Position numbers and translations under genes: made by a program. A stretch of DNA of 56,986 nt from Chloroflexota bacterium (GTDB taxonomy: Bacteria > Chloroflexota > Anaerolineae > Aggregatilineales > Phototrophicaceae): NCBI GenBank assembly GCA_026706445.1, contig JAPOYT010000206.1, positions 1 to 56,986 of the forward strand, given 5' to 3'. Positions 1 through 8,707 of the stretch are shown piece after piece. Under the pieces are notes generated by a model. That model saw only the letters and a program-made list of their open reading frames with translations, was not told where the DNA came from and made no database searches. The number at the start of each line of letters is the position of its first letter. The stretch's first letter is position 1.

Positions 1-49
1 GAACCTAGCGGTTAACAGCCGCCCGCTCTGCCAATTGAGCTACTACGGA
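1..49 (-). tRNA. tRNA-Asn (GTT), 3' part cut by window edge
   Basis: On the minus strand the 5' acceptor strand TCCGTAG is followed by T8-A9, a D stem GCTC/GAGC and an anticodon arm with loop CTGTTAA, which gives anticodon GTT (asparagine). The T arm and the 3' acceptor strand lie beyond base 1 of the window. The fold and the invariant D-loop GG fit a bacterial elongator tRNA. A good promoter sits directly upstream at 63-91. Confidence 0.93.
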
Positions 50-62
50 ATATATTGCTGCT

Positions 63-91
63 ATACTATCAGCGACAGAATACACTGTCAA
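63..91 (-). promoter_or_regulatory. Sigma-70-type promoter for tRNA-Asn
   Basis: On the minus strand a perfect -35 box TTGACA (86-91) is separated by 17 bases from a -10 box TAGTAT (63-68). Transcription would start about 7 bases before the mature 5' end of tRNA-Asn at base 49. Confidence 0.75.
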
Positions 92-141
92 GACAGTTCC
101 GCGCGATATGGGCGCGGTCTGTCGACCGTTGCATATAGATC

Positions 142-1296
142 GTGGGAGAAAGCTTGCTCGAAATACGCCCGCTTGCCAACCGCAGAGAATTTGAAGATTT
201 CTTCTGCTTTCCCTGGCGGCACTACGCCGATGACGCCAATTGGGCGCCACCGCTCCTTTCCATGCGTCGGCAACTGCTCGACAAATCCAAGCATCCCGCC
301 TGGAAGTACATGGAAGGCGAGTATTTCGCCGCCTGGCGTTTCGGTCGAATGGTTGGTACCGTCACCGCATTTATCAATCACGAGCACAACCGATATCACG
401 ACGAGAATGTCGGTTTTTTCGGATTGTTCGAGTCGATTGATGATGGCGCAGTCGCCACCGGACTCTTGAACGCTGCCGCCGATTGGGTACAGGCGCGGGG
501 AGCGAGCGCGATACGCGGTCCGGCAAATTTCACGACGAATGAAGAATGCGGATTGCTCGTCGATAATTTCAGCCAGCCGGTGATCATGATGCCTTATAAT
601 CCGCCGCATTATCCGGACCTGGTGGAAGGCGCCGGTTTCGAGAAGGTGATGGATGCGCATTGCATCTATCAAGACCGGGCGACCATCGAAGCCAGCAATT
701 CGCTTGAGCGCTTGGAAAGGCTCGTCAAGCGCGCCGCCGAACGCAGCGGCATTCGCGTACGCAGTATGAACGCCAAAGACAAGAAAGCGGAATTCGATCG
801 CTTTCGCGAAATCTATAACGCGGCTTGGGAGAAGAATTGGGGCTTCATCCCGATGAACGATGAGGAATTGGAGGCGCTGGTCAAGGACCTTGGCATGCTG
901 GTCGAGGCTGACCTGGCGTTCTTCGCTGAGATCGCGGGCGAGCCAATCGGCTTCGCGCTTACAATTCCCAACTTCAACGAAGCGTTGCGCCGCGCCTATC
1001 CGCGGCCTGGCGTACCGGAAGCGCTCACCATGGCGCAGGTCGCCTGGCACTGGAAAATACGGCGATCAATCCGTGGCGTGCGTATGCCCCTGATGGGTGT
1101 CAAAGCCGAGCATCGCAATAAAGGCGTCGAATTGGCGATGCTGCTTGAAGTGATGAAAGCGCTGCTGCCGTCGCGCTACGATTATCTCGACTCGGGCTGG
1201 ATCCTGGAGACCAACCCGCTCATCAAGATCAGCCGCAGCCTGGGCGGGAAAATTTACAAGACCCATCGATTCTATCAGAAGCCGCTGACTGCTTAA
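142..1296 (+). CDS. GNAT-like acyltransferase, YghO-type
   Basis: This is a soluble protein of 384 residues with a GTG start. The middle carries the GPANFTTNEECG and MPYNPPHYPDL segments typical of a widespread YghO-like family, usually annotated as an N-acetyltransferase-fold protein of unknown substrate. The C-terminal half, around residues 250-370, has the GNAT-like block in which ALTIPNFNEAL is followed by GVKAEHRNKGVE, an acetyl-CoA pyrophosphate-loop-like motif, and then SGWILETNP. There is no signal peptide or membrane segment. It is divergent from tRNA-Asn, and its 3' end overlaps the convergent solute-binding protein gene by 4 bases. The family assignment is from memory of motifs; the substrate is unknown. 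Confidence 0.75.
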   Translation: MGESLLEIRPLANRREFEDFFCFPWRHYADDANWAPPLLSMRRQLLDKSKHPAWKYMEGEYFAAWRFGRMVGTVTAFINHEHNRYHDENVGFFGLFESIDDGAVATGLLNAAADWVQARGASAIRGPANFTTNEECGLLVDNFSQPVIMMPYNPPHYPDLVEGAGFEKVMDAHCIYQDRATIEASNSLERLERLVKRAAERSGIRVRSMNAKDKKAEFDRFREIYNAAWEKNWGFIPMNDEELEALVKDLGMLVEADLAFFAEIAGEPIGFALTIPNFNEALRRAYPRPGVPEALTMAQVAWHWKIRRSIRGVRMPLMGVKAEHRNKGVELAMLLEVMKALLPSRYDYLDSGWILETNPLIKISRSLGGKIYKTHRFYQKPLTA

Positions 1297-2540
1297 CGCT
1301 CGGAAAACTGGCTTAACACTTGCTTAGTCGCCTCGACGGCGGTGGCGTCGCCATGCAATATATGGATAAGCGCTTCCTGCATCAAACGAGGCGCGGTACC
1401 GCCTTCGTTTTCCGGCAGCGGCAGCGTGGCTTGCGCCAGCAATTCGGCAAAGAATGGGCGATCAACCCCCGCGGGCAAACTGCTGTCCAGAAGCGCGGGC
1501 TGCGTGGGCAGATGGTAAAGCGCGCGGGCGAAGTTGGCGTGGAAATCGGGTTCCATCATCCACTCCAAATAACGAGCCGATATATTCTGCCGGCTAGTGT
1601 CCGGCGTAACCAGCACCCAAAGCCATCCGTCGCGAATCGACTGGCCGCCGCCGCTTGCCGTCGGGACCTGCGCCGCCATCAGCGATGTATTCTGCTGATC
1701 AAGCATTGCCAGAAACTCGCTGGCGCGGAATACCGCCAGCTGGGCGCGATCGGCGTGGTTGATGAAATCGGTCAAATAAGCGGCGGGTGATTGAAACGTT
1801 AGCGCATCCGGCGCAACCAGCTCACGCCGCACGAGATCTTCGTAAAACTGCAACACCGTGCTTAGCGCCGCTTCATCAACGCTCATTACGCCGTCGTGCG
1901 GCGACATGCCCCCGGCGGCCAAGTACTGCAGGTAAAATGTCTGATTCAAGCCGTTTGTGCGCGCCGCCGGGAATAGAAAGGTCGTATCGTTGGCGAAGAC
2001 GTCATCAAATGTCAGGCGAAATCCCGGGCGCTGCAAAGGCTGTGTGTGAACAGCCAAGAGGACATCGTACAGATAGGGCAGCCCGTAGAGCGCAATCCCT
2101 GTTTCGAGCGCAATCTGGCCGAATTCAAGACCGTAGTCCAAGTCATTGAGCAGGGATGAAGAGAACAAGGTCTCCAGCGATTGCAGATACTGGCGCGCCT
2201 GCGACGGCGTGAAATCGCGGCGGCGAATCAGCGTTACATCGGGCAAGGCGGCCGGCGCCACATCTTTGCCCGCGCGAATGGTGGACATGATGCCGCCAAC
2301 CTTGCCGACATCTTTGATTCGATACTCAATGGCGATGTCGTTGCCGAGGGAGAAAGCCGCCGTGTGCTCGCTGAGCAGTTGAAAGGCGATGCCAGACTCA
2401 TCGGAGATCAAGGGCGCCGGCAACCAAACGCGCAGCGGTGGCGGCGCCGCTTCAAAGCCGACGGAATCCTCTTGCGCGCTGGTTCCCGCCAATGCGAGCA
2501 AGAAGATGAAGATCAGAATCACCGCGCAAGACCTAATCAA
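1293..2540 (-). CDS. Extracellular solute-binding protein (ABC-transporter type)
   Basis: The protein has 415 residues. The N-terminus has a basic start (MIRS), a hydrophobic core (residues 5-20) and an Ala-x-Ala-like cleavage region before QEDS, so it is predicted to be secreted. The mature part resembles family 1 periplasmic sugar-binding proteins: LPDVTLIRRRD near residue 100, then GIALYGLPYLYDVLLAVHT and a PDFHANFARALYHLPTQ segment near the C-terminus. No lipobox Cys is evident. No permease or ATPase gene is adjacent, so it is an orphan and its ligand cannot be named. It is convergent with the upstream GNAT-like gene. Confidence 0.75.
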   Translation of the reverse strand: MIRSCAVILIFIFLLALAGTSAQEDSVGFEAAPPPLRVWLPAPLISDESGIAFQLLSEHTAAFSLGNDIAIEYRIKDVGKVGGIMSTIRAGKDVAPAALPDVTLIRRRDFTPSQARQYLQSLETLFSSSLLNDLDYGLEFGQIALETGIALYGLPYLYDVLLAVHTQPLQRPGFRLTFDDVFANDTTFLFPAARTNGLNQTFYLQYLAAGGMSPHDGVMSVDEAALSTVLQFYEDLVRRELVAPDALTFQSPAAYLTDFINHADRAQLAVFRASEFLAMLDQQNTSLMAAQVPTASGGGQSIRDGWLWVLVTPDTSRQNISARYLEWMMEPDFHANFARALYHLPTQPALLDSSLPAGVDRPFFAELLAQATLPLPENEGGTAPRLMQEALIHILHGDATAVEATKQVLSQFSER

Positions 2541-2711
2541 AATCTGACTCCCGCATGATTTGCCTTTTGCCCAACGAGCATAAGTACCATTCTACTCAAA
2601 TTGCAATTGCGGGCGCCGCCGAGCCATGCGTCCTTCAAGCGAGCGTCAATGGCGAGCACGTCAGTTGCCGAATAGACGACAACGATGTTGGTCAATTTGC
2701 ATGCGCCGACG

Positions 2712-3239
2712 CTATTCATTGAATGCTTCAATCACATTTTCCGGCGTCTGCGCGATTGTGATCATGCCGTGGTAACCGTCCCCAAGGTACGGGCTTTTTT
2801 CCAAGATGCCGATGACATCTTCCCACATCGGTCCATAGCAGACGAAGGGACGGCGCGGCACGCCACCGATGCGCATAAGTTCCCAGGTTTCCGCAATCTC
2901 ATGCAATGTGCCGATCCCGCCCGGCATCGCCAAATAGCCATCGGCCTTCTCCACCATGTGCAGCAGCCGGTCGCGCAATTCGGCGTAGTTTATGATCTCA
3001 TCCAAATAACTGTTGGGCTGCGCGTTGAATTGCAAACCAATTTGATCGGTGGTCACGCCGATAACATGACCGCCGACCGACCGTGCGCCTTTGCTTATCG
3101 CTTCCATCACGCCCAGGTATCCGCCGGTCATGACCGCGAAGCCGGACCGAGCGAGCGCGCGCCCAATGCTTACCGAGTCCTCATAGACCCGGTCGCGGGG
3201 GCCGACCTGGGAACTGCCATACACCGTGATCGTCTTCAT
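2712..3239 (-). CDS. LOG-family nucleoside-monophosphate phosphoribohydrolase
   Basis: The Rossmann-like protein has 175 residues with the two signature motifs of the LOG (lysine decarboxylase-like) family: TGGYLGVMEA near residue 37 and PGGIGTLHE near residue 105. The family hydrolyses the N-glycosidic bond of (cytokinin) nucleoside 5'-monophosphates, releasing ribose 5-phosphate. In bacteria the physiological role is often unclear. I chose the ATG at 3239, which gives MKTITVYGSSQ, over the TTG at 3263 because it matches the usual family N-terminus. A -10-like TATACT lies at about 3276-3281 on the minus strand. The gene stands alone between a solute-binding protein and a divergent secreted protein. 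Confidence 0.88.
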   Translation of the reverse strand: MKTITVYGSSQVGPRDRVYEDSVSIGRALARSGFAVMTGGYLGVMEAISKGARSVGGHVIGVTTDQIGLQFNAQPNSYLDEIINYAELRDRLLHMVEKADGYLAMPGGIGTLHEIAETWELMRIGGVPRRPFVCYGPMWEDVIGILEKSPYLGDGYHGMITIAQTPENVIEAFNE

Positions 3240-3440
3240 ACTTGGCAATGGTTGCGTCTTCAAACTTTACTCGCGAGTATAGCAGAATAGCCGAAGGAGT
3301 TTAATGCGGACGGTTGAGCGGCGGCGATACTCATTCTTTGCCGATGCGCTCTCTGGTTCCCCCTAATTATTGGGGAAGAACTTGGCCTAAGTTTCTGCGT
3401 TATACTTGGTAGACGAACGAAAGGACTAGAAGGGAACATC

Positions 3441-4478
3441 ATGCTAAAGAGAGTAACGATTCTCATCGCGCTGGCGCTTCTGCTGGCGCCGGGCGCCGCT
3501 GCGCAAGCAGGCTCCATGGACGGCGTAAACTGCGGCGACCTGCCAGAGTCCGATTGCCAGATTCTGCTGGATAACGCCGCTATTATGGACGAAGTCTTCT
3601 CCGCCGCATTCGACATGACGATGGAGATGGGCGTTTCCGGCGATTCCAATGCCGGTGATATGCAATTGTCCGTGATTGGAGATGGCAGGCTGGCGGCCGA
3701 TCCCGCGCTCGCTACCGAGCTGATGGCGCTGGATGCCGCAACTGAGGCCGACAGCATGTTTGCCTTGGTCGAAGAGCTGTTCGCCGCCATACAAGGGGAA
3801 GTAGTGCTGAACATGACCGGCGCTTCGGCTGATGAGCCCTTGGATATGACGCTAAACCTGCTCATCAAGGACGGCGTTATCGTCTTGAATGCCGGGGCCA
3901 TGGAAACGGTGACCGGAGAATCGATGGGCGGGATGGAATGGTTCGGCTTTGATACCAGCGGCGCGCTGGGCGATCTGCTCGGGGAAGCTGGCATGGGATC
4001 GATAGCGGATATGTCCGGGATGTCGTCGCCGGCTATGGAGGAGGCAGAAGCTCAAGCCACCACCATTGCGCGATTGCCCGACGAGCAAGTTGCTGGAATT
4101 CCAGTAGCCGTCTTCGAATCCAGCATCAATTTGAATCCCATCTTGTCTTCGCTGACGCTGGAAGAGATCCAGGCTGAAGCGGGCGCTGACCAAGCGGCGG
4201 ATGCGGAAATGGCGCTGGCGTTGACGCAGAGCATCGAGGCGCGCGAAATGTCCAGCCGGCACTACATCGGCATTGACGACCGCTTCACCCATCGGATGGA
4301 CCTTGTGATGGATTTGACCATCGGAAGCGAATTTGCGGGCTTGGGCGAAGGCGAGCTCCATTTGACTGCGAACATCGACATTTATCTGTCCGCCTTCAAC
4401 CAACCGGTGGTTGTCGAGATACCGGAAGAGGCCATGGTCATCCCGCTGGCGATGATGATGCAGATGGGCAGCCAATAG
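3441..4478 (+). CDS. Secreted Met-rich protein of unknown function
   Basis: The protein has 345 residues and a clear Sec signal peptide: MLKRVT, a Leu/Ala-rich core, and cleavage after AAAQA around residue 23. A Cys pair follows at about residues 32 and 40. The mature part is very acidic and rich in Met and Ala. Its alternating pattern (VVLNMTGASADEPLDMTLNLL, then LPDEQVAGIPVAVFES, then HLTANIDIYLSAFNQPV) resembles the lipid-binding LolA/LppX-like lipoprotein fold, but I cannot confirm that. The start is preceded by the ribosome site AAGGGA and by a -10-like TATACT at 3401-3406. A terminator follows. I do not recognise a named family. Confidence 0.7.
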   Translation: MLKRVTILIALALLLAPGAAAQAGSMDGVNCGDLPESDCQILLDNAAIMDEVFSAAFDMTMEMGVSGDSNAGDMQLSVIGDGRLAADPALATELMALDAATEADSMFALVEELFAAIQGEVVLNMTGASADEPLDMTLNLLIKDGVIVLNAGAMETVTGESMGGMEWFGFDTSGALGDLLGEAGMGSIADMSGMSSPAMEEAEAQATTIARLPDEQVAGIPVAVFESSINLNPILSSLTLEEIQAEAGADQAADAEMALALTQSIEAREMSSRHYIGIDDRFTHRMDLVMDLTIGSEFAGLGEGELHLTANIDIYLSAFNQPVVVEIPEEAMVIPLAMMMQMGSQ

Positions 4479-4487
4479 CGCGAAACG

Positions 4488-4520
4488 CAAAAGGACGGGT
4501 GGGATGCCGCCCGTCCCTTC
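4488..4520. terminator. Bidirectional hairpin terminator
   Basis: The arms GGACGGG and CCCGTCC (4493-4499 and 4510-4516) flank a partly paired loop. Read on the minus strand the stem is followed by TTTTGCG, a short U-run suited to ending transcription after tRNA-Ser. On the plus strand the T content is weak. It lies between the convergent secreted-protein gene and tRNA-Ser. Confidence 0.6.
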
Positions 4521-4539
4521 GAATCTTGCCTTCCAGCGA

Positions 4540-4629
<90 letters not shown>

Positions 4630-4642
4630 CGTACAAGCCAGC

Positions 4643-4671
4643 ATTATACAATCGAGCATAGGCGCCTGAAC
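4643..4671 (-). promoter_or_regulatory. Promoter for tRNA-Ser
   Basis: A perfect -10 box TATAAT (4643-4648, minus strand) lies 14 bases before the 5' end of tRNA-Ser. The -35 region at 4666-4671 is a poor match (GTTCAG), so the -10 box carries most of the signal. Confidence 0.55.
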
Positions 4672-4685
4672 AGCGTTTTGTTCGT

Positions 4686-5159
4686 TTACGAAGCGCTGCT
4701 TTCGCGGAGTTTGCGGAAGAACCCGCGCAGCTGTTCGGCTGACTCCTCGGCATACAAGCCGCCTTCGACATGCACACGGTGATTGAGTCGGCGGTGCCGC
4801 GTCAGGTCAAAGACGCTGCCAGCGGCGCCCGCTTTGGGATCAGCCGCTCCATAGACGAGCCGCGGCAGACGCGCCAGCACCATTGCGCCAGCGCACATCG
4901 CGCAAGGCTCCAGCGTGCAATAGAGCGTCACATCGTCCAACCGCCACATGTTCAATGCAGCGGCCGCTTCGCGCATGGCGATCAATTCGGCGTGCGCCGT
5001 GGGGTCTTTGTCGGCTTCACGCCGGTTGTAGCCCCGCCCAATGATCTCGCCCCGATGGACGGCGATCGCGCCGACCGGCACATCGCCGCTTTCCAAGGCG
5101 AACTCCGCTTCCTGCAGCGCCAAACGCATCCACTTCCGGTCGTCATCAGTAATCGGCAT
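4686..5159 (-). CDS. tadA: tRNA-specific adenosine-34 deaminase
   Basis: The protein has 157 residues, normal for TadA, which deaminates A34 to inosine in tRNA-Arg(ACG). The zinc and catalytic motifs are complete: HAE in PTAHAELIAM (residues about 54-63) and PCAMC in LEPCAMCAGAM (about 84-94). The DVPVGAIAV segment that opens the deaminase domain is present. The start is 2 bases after the stop of the upstream acidic-protein gene, so the two are probably co-transcribed. tRNA-Ser follows on the same strand with its own promoter. Confidence 0.96.
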   Translation of the reverse strand: MPITDDDRKWMRLALQEAEFALESGDVPVGAIAVHRGEIIGRGYNRREADKDPTAHAELIAMREAAAALNMWRLDDVTLYCTLEPCAMCAGAMVLARLPRLVYGAADPKAGAAGSVFDLTRHRRLNHRVHVEGGLYAEESAEQLRGFFRKLRESSAS

Positions 5160-5161
5160 TG

Positions 5162-5698
5162 CTAGAAGAGGTTCATCTGCTGCGGCGCGTCCGGATCGGC
5201 CTCGCTCTCGTCCGCGTCGGCAGCTGACTCGGCGGCATCGTCAGGCGCCGACGCTGCTTCGGCGGCGAGGCTGTCTTCAAATGTGATCGAATCGACTTCC
5301 TCCGCGTCATCGCTTCTAACGATTTCAGCGACCGGAAATACCTGACCAGCCTCGTATTCGTCCGCTTCGGGATCGGGCGCGATTGGCTGTCCCTCGTTGT
5401 CAAATTTGCTTTCATCGACGGTCACGCACTCGGGACAAGCGCATTCAGCGGGATGCGCCTGCGCCAAACCGGCATTCGCAAGAATATCCATATCGGGGCT
5501 GAAGCCTTCGGGGACATCATCAACGCGCATTGTCGCCTCAATGCGAAGCTGCGCCAGCTCATCATCGCGAAAGCCGACATTTTGCATGACCGCAGTCAAC
5601 GACGACAGTGTTGCGCGATCGTCGTTGCGCACGACCTGTTTGTACTGCTCACGCAAACTGCTCAGCCACTCATCATAAAATACGCTTCGCTGGTCCAT
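5162..5698 (-). CDS. Acidic unknown protein with a terminal clamp-binding-like motif
   Basis: The protein has 178 residues and I recognise no family. Residues 1-60 form a basic to neutral helical segment (YDEWLSSLREQYKQVV). CACPEC (about residues 86-91) is a possible metal or redox Cys cluster. The C-terminal third is extremely rich in Asp, Glu and Ala and probably disordered. The last residues QQMNLF match the loose sliding-clamp-binding consensus Q-x-x-L-F at the extreme C-terminus, a position where such motifs often work. It ends 2 bases before tadA, and probably forms a unit with it and possibly malQ. A role at the replication clamp is inference only. Confidence 0.6.
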   Translation of the reverse strand: MDQRSVFYDEWLSSLREQYKQVVRNDDRATLSSLTAVMQNVGFRDDELAQLRIEATMRVDDVPEGFSPDMDILANAGLAQAHPAECACPECVTVDESKFDNEGQPIAPDPEADEYEAGQVFPVAEIVRSDDAEEVDSITFEDSLAAEAASAPDDAAESAADADESEADPDAPQQMNLF

Positions 5699-5756
5699 GC
5701 ATCAGACTCTGTTACAACAATCTTCCGAATTGCGCGCTTGCGCCCGTGTCTCCAGT

Positions 5757-7271
5757 TTAGCGCGACCTCTGCTGGTCGGGATGGCGCTGATAAAGTCGCG
5801 TGATATGGACAAGAGCGTCTTTGCCCGGGTGATTCAGGTCCGATTCGGTGATGCGCCAGGTCCAGTTGCCCGCAGGGCGTCCTGGCGTATTCATGCGGGC
5901 AGCGGCGCCAAGTCCCAGGACATCTTGCATCGGCATGATGAAGATCTTCGCCGAAGATCGCATCCCGACGCGCGCAAGCGTCCAAAGGATATCATAGACA
6001 TCATGCCCAAGATAATCCTTGACGAAGCCGCGCGTGCGCTCATCGACTTCATTCTCCCACCAGCCGCGCGTCGTATTGTTGTCATGCGTCCCTGTGTATA
6101 CGATGCTATTGGGCTGGTGATTATGCGGCAGAAACGGGTTGGCTGGGTCGCTCCAGGCGAATTGCAGCACCTTCATGCCGGGCAAGCCGAAGTCGTCGCG
6201 CAGCTTCTCCACACCGGGTGTGATGACGCCCAGGTCCTCGGCGATGATGGGCAGCTCGCCCAGCGCAGTCTTGATCGCCTCAAAAAGCGTCGCGCCCGGA
6301 CCCGGCGCCCACCGGCCCTTGATCGCGGTAGGCTCGTCCGCCGGGATTTCCCAATAGGCTTCGAATCCGCGAAAGTGGTCGATGCGAATGAAATCCACCA
6401 GATTCAGCAGCGCCCGGATTCGCTCTATCCACCAGCGGTAGCCGGCTGCATTCATCACATCCCAGCGATAGAACGGATTGCCCCAGCGCTGCCCGGTCGG
6501 GCTGAAGTAATCGGGCGGCACGCCAGCAACTGCCGTCGGGCTGCCGCTGTCATCGAGAAGGTATTCATGCTGATGCGCCCAGACATCGGCGCTGTCATGG
6601 GCGACGAAAATTGGCAGGTCGCCAATCAGGCGGATTCCCTTTTCATGAGCGTATTCCTTGAGCGCGGTCCACTGTCGATGAAACAGCCATTGTCGGAAAC
6701 GCTCCAGATTCATTTGCTCGGCGCATTCTTCACGCGCTTTGGCGAGGGCGGAGGCGTCGTGCTGCCGAAGTTCGCGCTCCCACTCGGTCCATGGGCGCAG
6801 CCGATGCTGCCGCTTCAATGCGATGAACAGGGCGAAGTCTTCCAGCCAGAATTGATTGTCGCTGACAAATTCGCCAAACTCCCGTTTCAAGGTCAAATCG
6901 GCGTCGGCCGCGAAGTTGTGGTAAGCAAGCGCCAGTTTCTGATTGTGATAGGGAATGACCCAACCATAATCGACTCGGTCTCTGGGAAAGGGCGGCGTAT
7001 CAGCGAGGTCGCCCAGCTCCAAGAGTCCGTTTTGGATCAGCCGGTCGAGACTGATGAGGTTGGCGTTGCCGGCGAAAGCGGACAGCGTTTGATAGGGCGA
7101 ATCGCCGTAGCTCGTTGGTCCCAGCGGCAGCAGCTGCCAGATGGATTGCCCCTGCGCTTCCAGCCAGTCAACAAAGCGATAGGCGCCCGCGCCCAAATCG
7201 CCGATGCCATATTTGCCCGGCAGCGATGTGGGGTGGAGCAGGATGCCGCTTGAACGAGGAAGCGAGATCAT
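5757..7271 (-). CDS. malQ: 4-alpha-glucanotransferase (amylomaltase)
   Basis: This is a GH77 enzyme of 504 residues that transfers alpha-1,4-glucan segments in maltodextrin and glycogen metabolism. The N-terminal SSGILLHPTSLPG and GIGDLG, the nucleophile region RIDHFRGFEAYWEIP, the acid/base region IIAEDLGVITPGV, and TGTHDNNTTRGWW are all visible. I prefer the ATG at 7271. The frame also opens at a TTG at 7310 overlapping the hisS stop (TTGA), which would add 13 residues not typical of the family. It lies directly downstream of hisS and is probably translated from the same message. Confidence 0.94.
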   Translation of the reverse strand: MISLPRSSGILLHPTSLPGKYGIGDLGAGAYRFVDWLEAQGQSIWQLLPLGPTSYGDSPYQTLSAFAGNANLISLDRLIQNGLLELGDLADTPPFPRDRVDYGWVIPYHNQKLALAYHNFAADADLTLKREFGEFVSDNQFWLEDFALFIALKRQHRLRPWTEWERELRQHDASALAKAREECAEQMNLERFRQWLFHRQWTALKEYAHEKGIRLIGDLPIFVAHDSADVWAHQHEYLLDDSGSPTAVAGVPPDYFSPTGQRWGNPFYRWDVMNAAGYRWWIERIRALLNLVDFIRIDHFRGFEAYWEIPADEPTAIKGRWAPGPGATLFEAIKTALGELPIIAEDLGVITPGVEKLRDDFGLPGMKVLQFAWSDPANPFLPHNHQPNSIVYTGTHDNNTTRGWWENEVDERTRGFVKDYLGHDVYDILWTLARVGMRSSAKIFIMPMQDVLGLGAAARMNTPGRPAGNWTWRITESDLNHPGKDALVHITRLYQRHPDQQRSR

Positions 7272-7306
7272 ATTACGGGTCGGGGAAATACAAATCGCAT
7301 CACGGT

Positions 7307-8635
7307 TCAACGTTCCGCCAGCAGCGCGACCACAGCTTCAACCGTCTCGATCGAAGCGACTGTCGCTTCCTCGCCATCAGCCAAGCGCCGCAGCTTGACC
7401 ACGCCCGCCTCAATCTCGTCCGGTCCGGCGATGGCGACGACAGGAATGCCTTTCTTATCGGCTTGCGCAAGCTGTCGTCCGAGCTTGCGCCCCCCCAGAT
7501 ACAGCTCTGTATTGATGCCCGCTTGGCGAAGCTGATGCGCGATCCGCGTCGAAGCGCGGCGCGTCTCCTCGCTGAATACCGTCACTAGCACGCTCACCAG
7601 CGTCCCACCTAGGTGAGGAGGATACAGTTCCAGTTCATCCATCAAGTCGATGATGCGCTCAATGCCGAAGGAGGTGCCGGTCGTTGGCAGGCTCTGCCGC
7701 CGGAACATCCCAATCAGATTGTCGTAGCGCCCGCCACCGCTGATGCTGCCCAAATACGGTTCCGATATCACGGTTTCGAATATGGGACCGGTGTAATAGC
7801 CCAGTCCGCGCACCATGGTGAAGTCGAAATCGTAGTGTTCGGTCGGGATTGACGCCTCCGCCATCAATTGCGCCAGCTGTCGCAGATCATCCAATCCCTT
7901 GGCATTGTCGCCGACAGTCTCCGCGATCAGTTCCAGGCTGTCTCCGCCAGGTTCTTTGGATTGTATCAAATCCATCATCCTGCTGACTGCGTCGCTTTCG
8001 ATGCCGCGGTCAATCAATTCTTGCTTCACGCCATCAGCGCCGATTTTGTCATACTTATCGACGCTGCGATATAGGTCCGGCAACTGTTCGTCTGGGACGC
8101 CGGAAAACTCCCCAATCGCCACGAGCAGTTGACGGTGATTGATCTTGATCACAAATTGCGGGAAACCCAGCCGGCGCAGAATCTCATGCATCATGATGAC
8201 GATTTCGGCATCGGCGTTCATGCTCGCCACGCCGACTGTATCGGCATCGCATTGCCAAAACTCGCGATAACGCCCCCGCTGCGGGCGTTCGCCACGGAAT
8301 ACGGGCGCGATGTGATAACGCTTGAAGGGCAGGTTGAGTTGGCTTTCGTATTGCCCGACCACGCGCGCCAGCGGCACGGTTAAGTCGTAGCGCATCGCCA
8401 ACGGGTCGCGCCTGCTGCGCCCGTGCTGCGCCGTGAAAATCAGCTGTTCAGCGTCTTCGCCATATTTGCCGAAGAGCGTTTCATGCAGCTCGAGGATGGG
8501 CGTGTCGATTGGCTCGAAGCCGTAGAGATGGAATACTTCTTTGATGCTGTCCAGCACGTAGCTGCGCCGCAGCATGGTCTCGGGCAGAAAGTCACGAAAG
8601 CCCTTGGGCGTACGCGGCGCCATGAATTTGCTCAT
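7307..8635 (-). CDS. hisS: Histidyl-tRNA synthetase
   Basis: This class II synthetase has 442 residues. It contains KGFRDFLPE at the N-terminus, the motif 2 region FRGERPQRGRYREFWQCD, the His-specific segment GLGYYTGPIFE, a motif 3 region containing GIERI, and a C-terminal anticodon-binding domain with GRKLGRQLAQADKKGIPVV. The ATG at 8635 is preceded by a good ribosome site, GGAGGG. No T-box-like leader is seen in the 72-base gap upstream, which holds only a small GACGC/GCGTC hairpin. Confidence 0.96.
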   Translation of the reverse strand: MSKFMAPRTPKGFRDFLPETMLRRSYVLDSIKEVFHLYGFEPIDTPILELHETLFGKYGEDAEQLIFTAQHGRSRRDPLAMRYDLTVPLARVVGQYESQLNLPFKRYHIAPVFRGERPQRGRYREFWQCDADTVGVASMNADAEIVIMMHEILRRLGFPQFVIKINHRQLLVAIGEFSGVPDEQLPDLYRSVDKYDKIGADGVKQELIDRGIESDAVSRMMDLIQSKEPGGDSLELIAETVGDNAKGLDDLRQLAQLMAEASIPTEHYDFDFTMVRGLGYYTGPIFETVISEPYLGSISGGGRYDNLIGMFRRQSLPTTGTSFGIERIIDLMDELELYPPHLGGTLVSVLVTVFSEETRRASTRIAHQLRQAGINTELYLGGRKLGRQLAQADKKGIPVVAIAGPDEIEAGVVKLRRLADGEEATVASIETVEAVVALLAER

Positions 8636-8707
8636 CAGCCCTCCACTTGGGGCGATTCCTTGACGCTTACAGCGTCTTTACTGCAGAATCTATGCGGTTT
8701 ATACGTT

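Noticed and set aside
2537-2731. Small frame of 64 codons between the solute-binding protein and LOG genes
   Set aside because: It overlaps both neighbours' ends, has no ribosome site and no recognisable motif. The gap is probably untranslated leader.
5757-7253. Long antisense frame of 518 codons over malQ
   Set aside because: It is the shadow of malQ in GC-rich DNA. It has no family motifs, and malQ has all catalytic residues.
8636-8707. T-box-like regulatory leader before hisS
   Set aside because: The gap is only 72 bases with one small GACGC/GCGTC hairpin, too short for a T-box and without its conserved bulge sequence.
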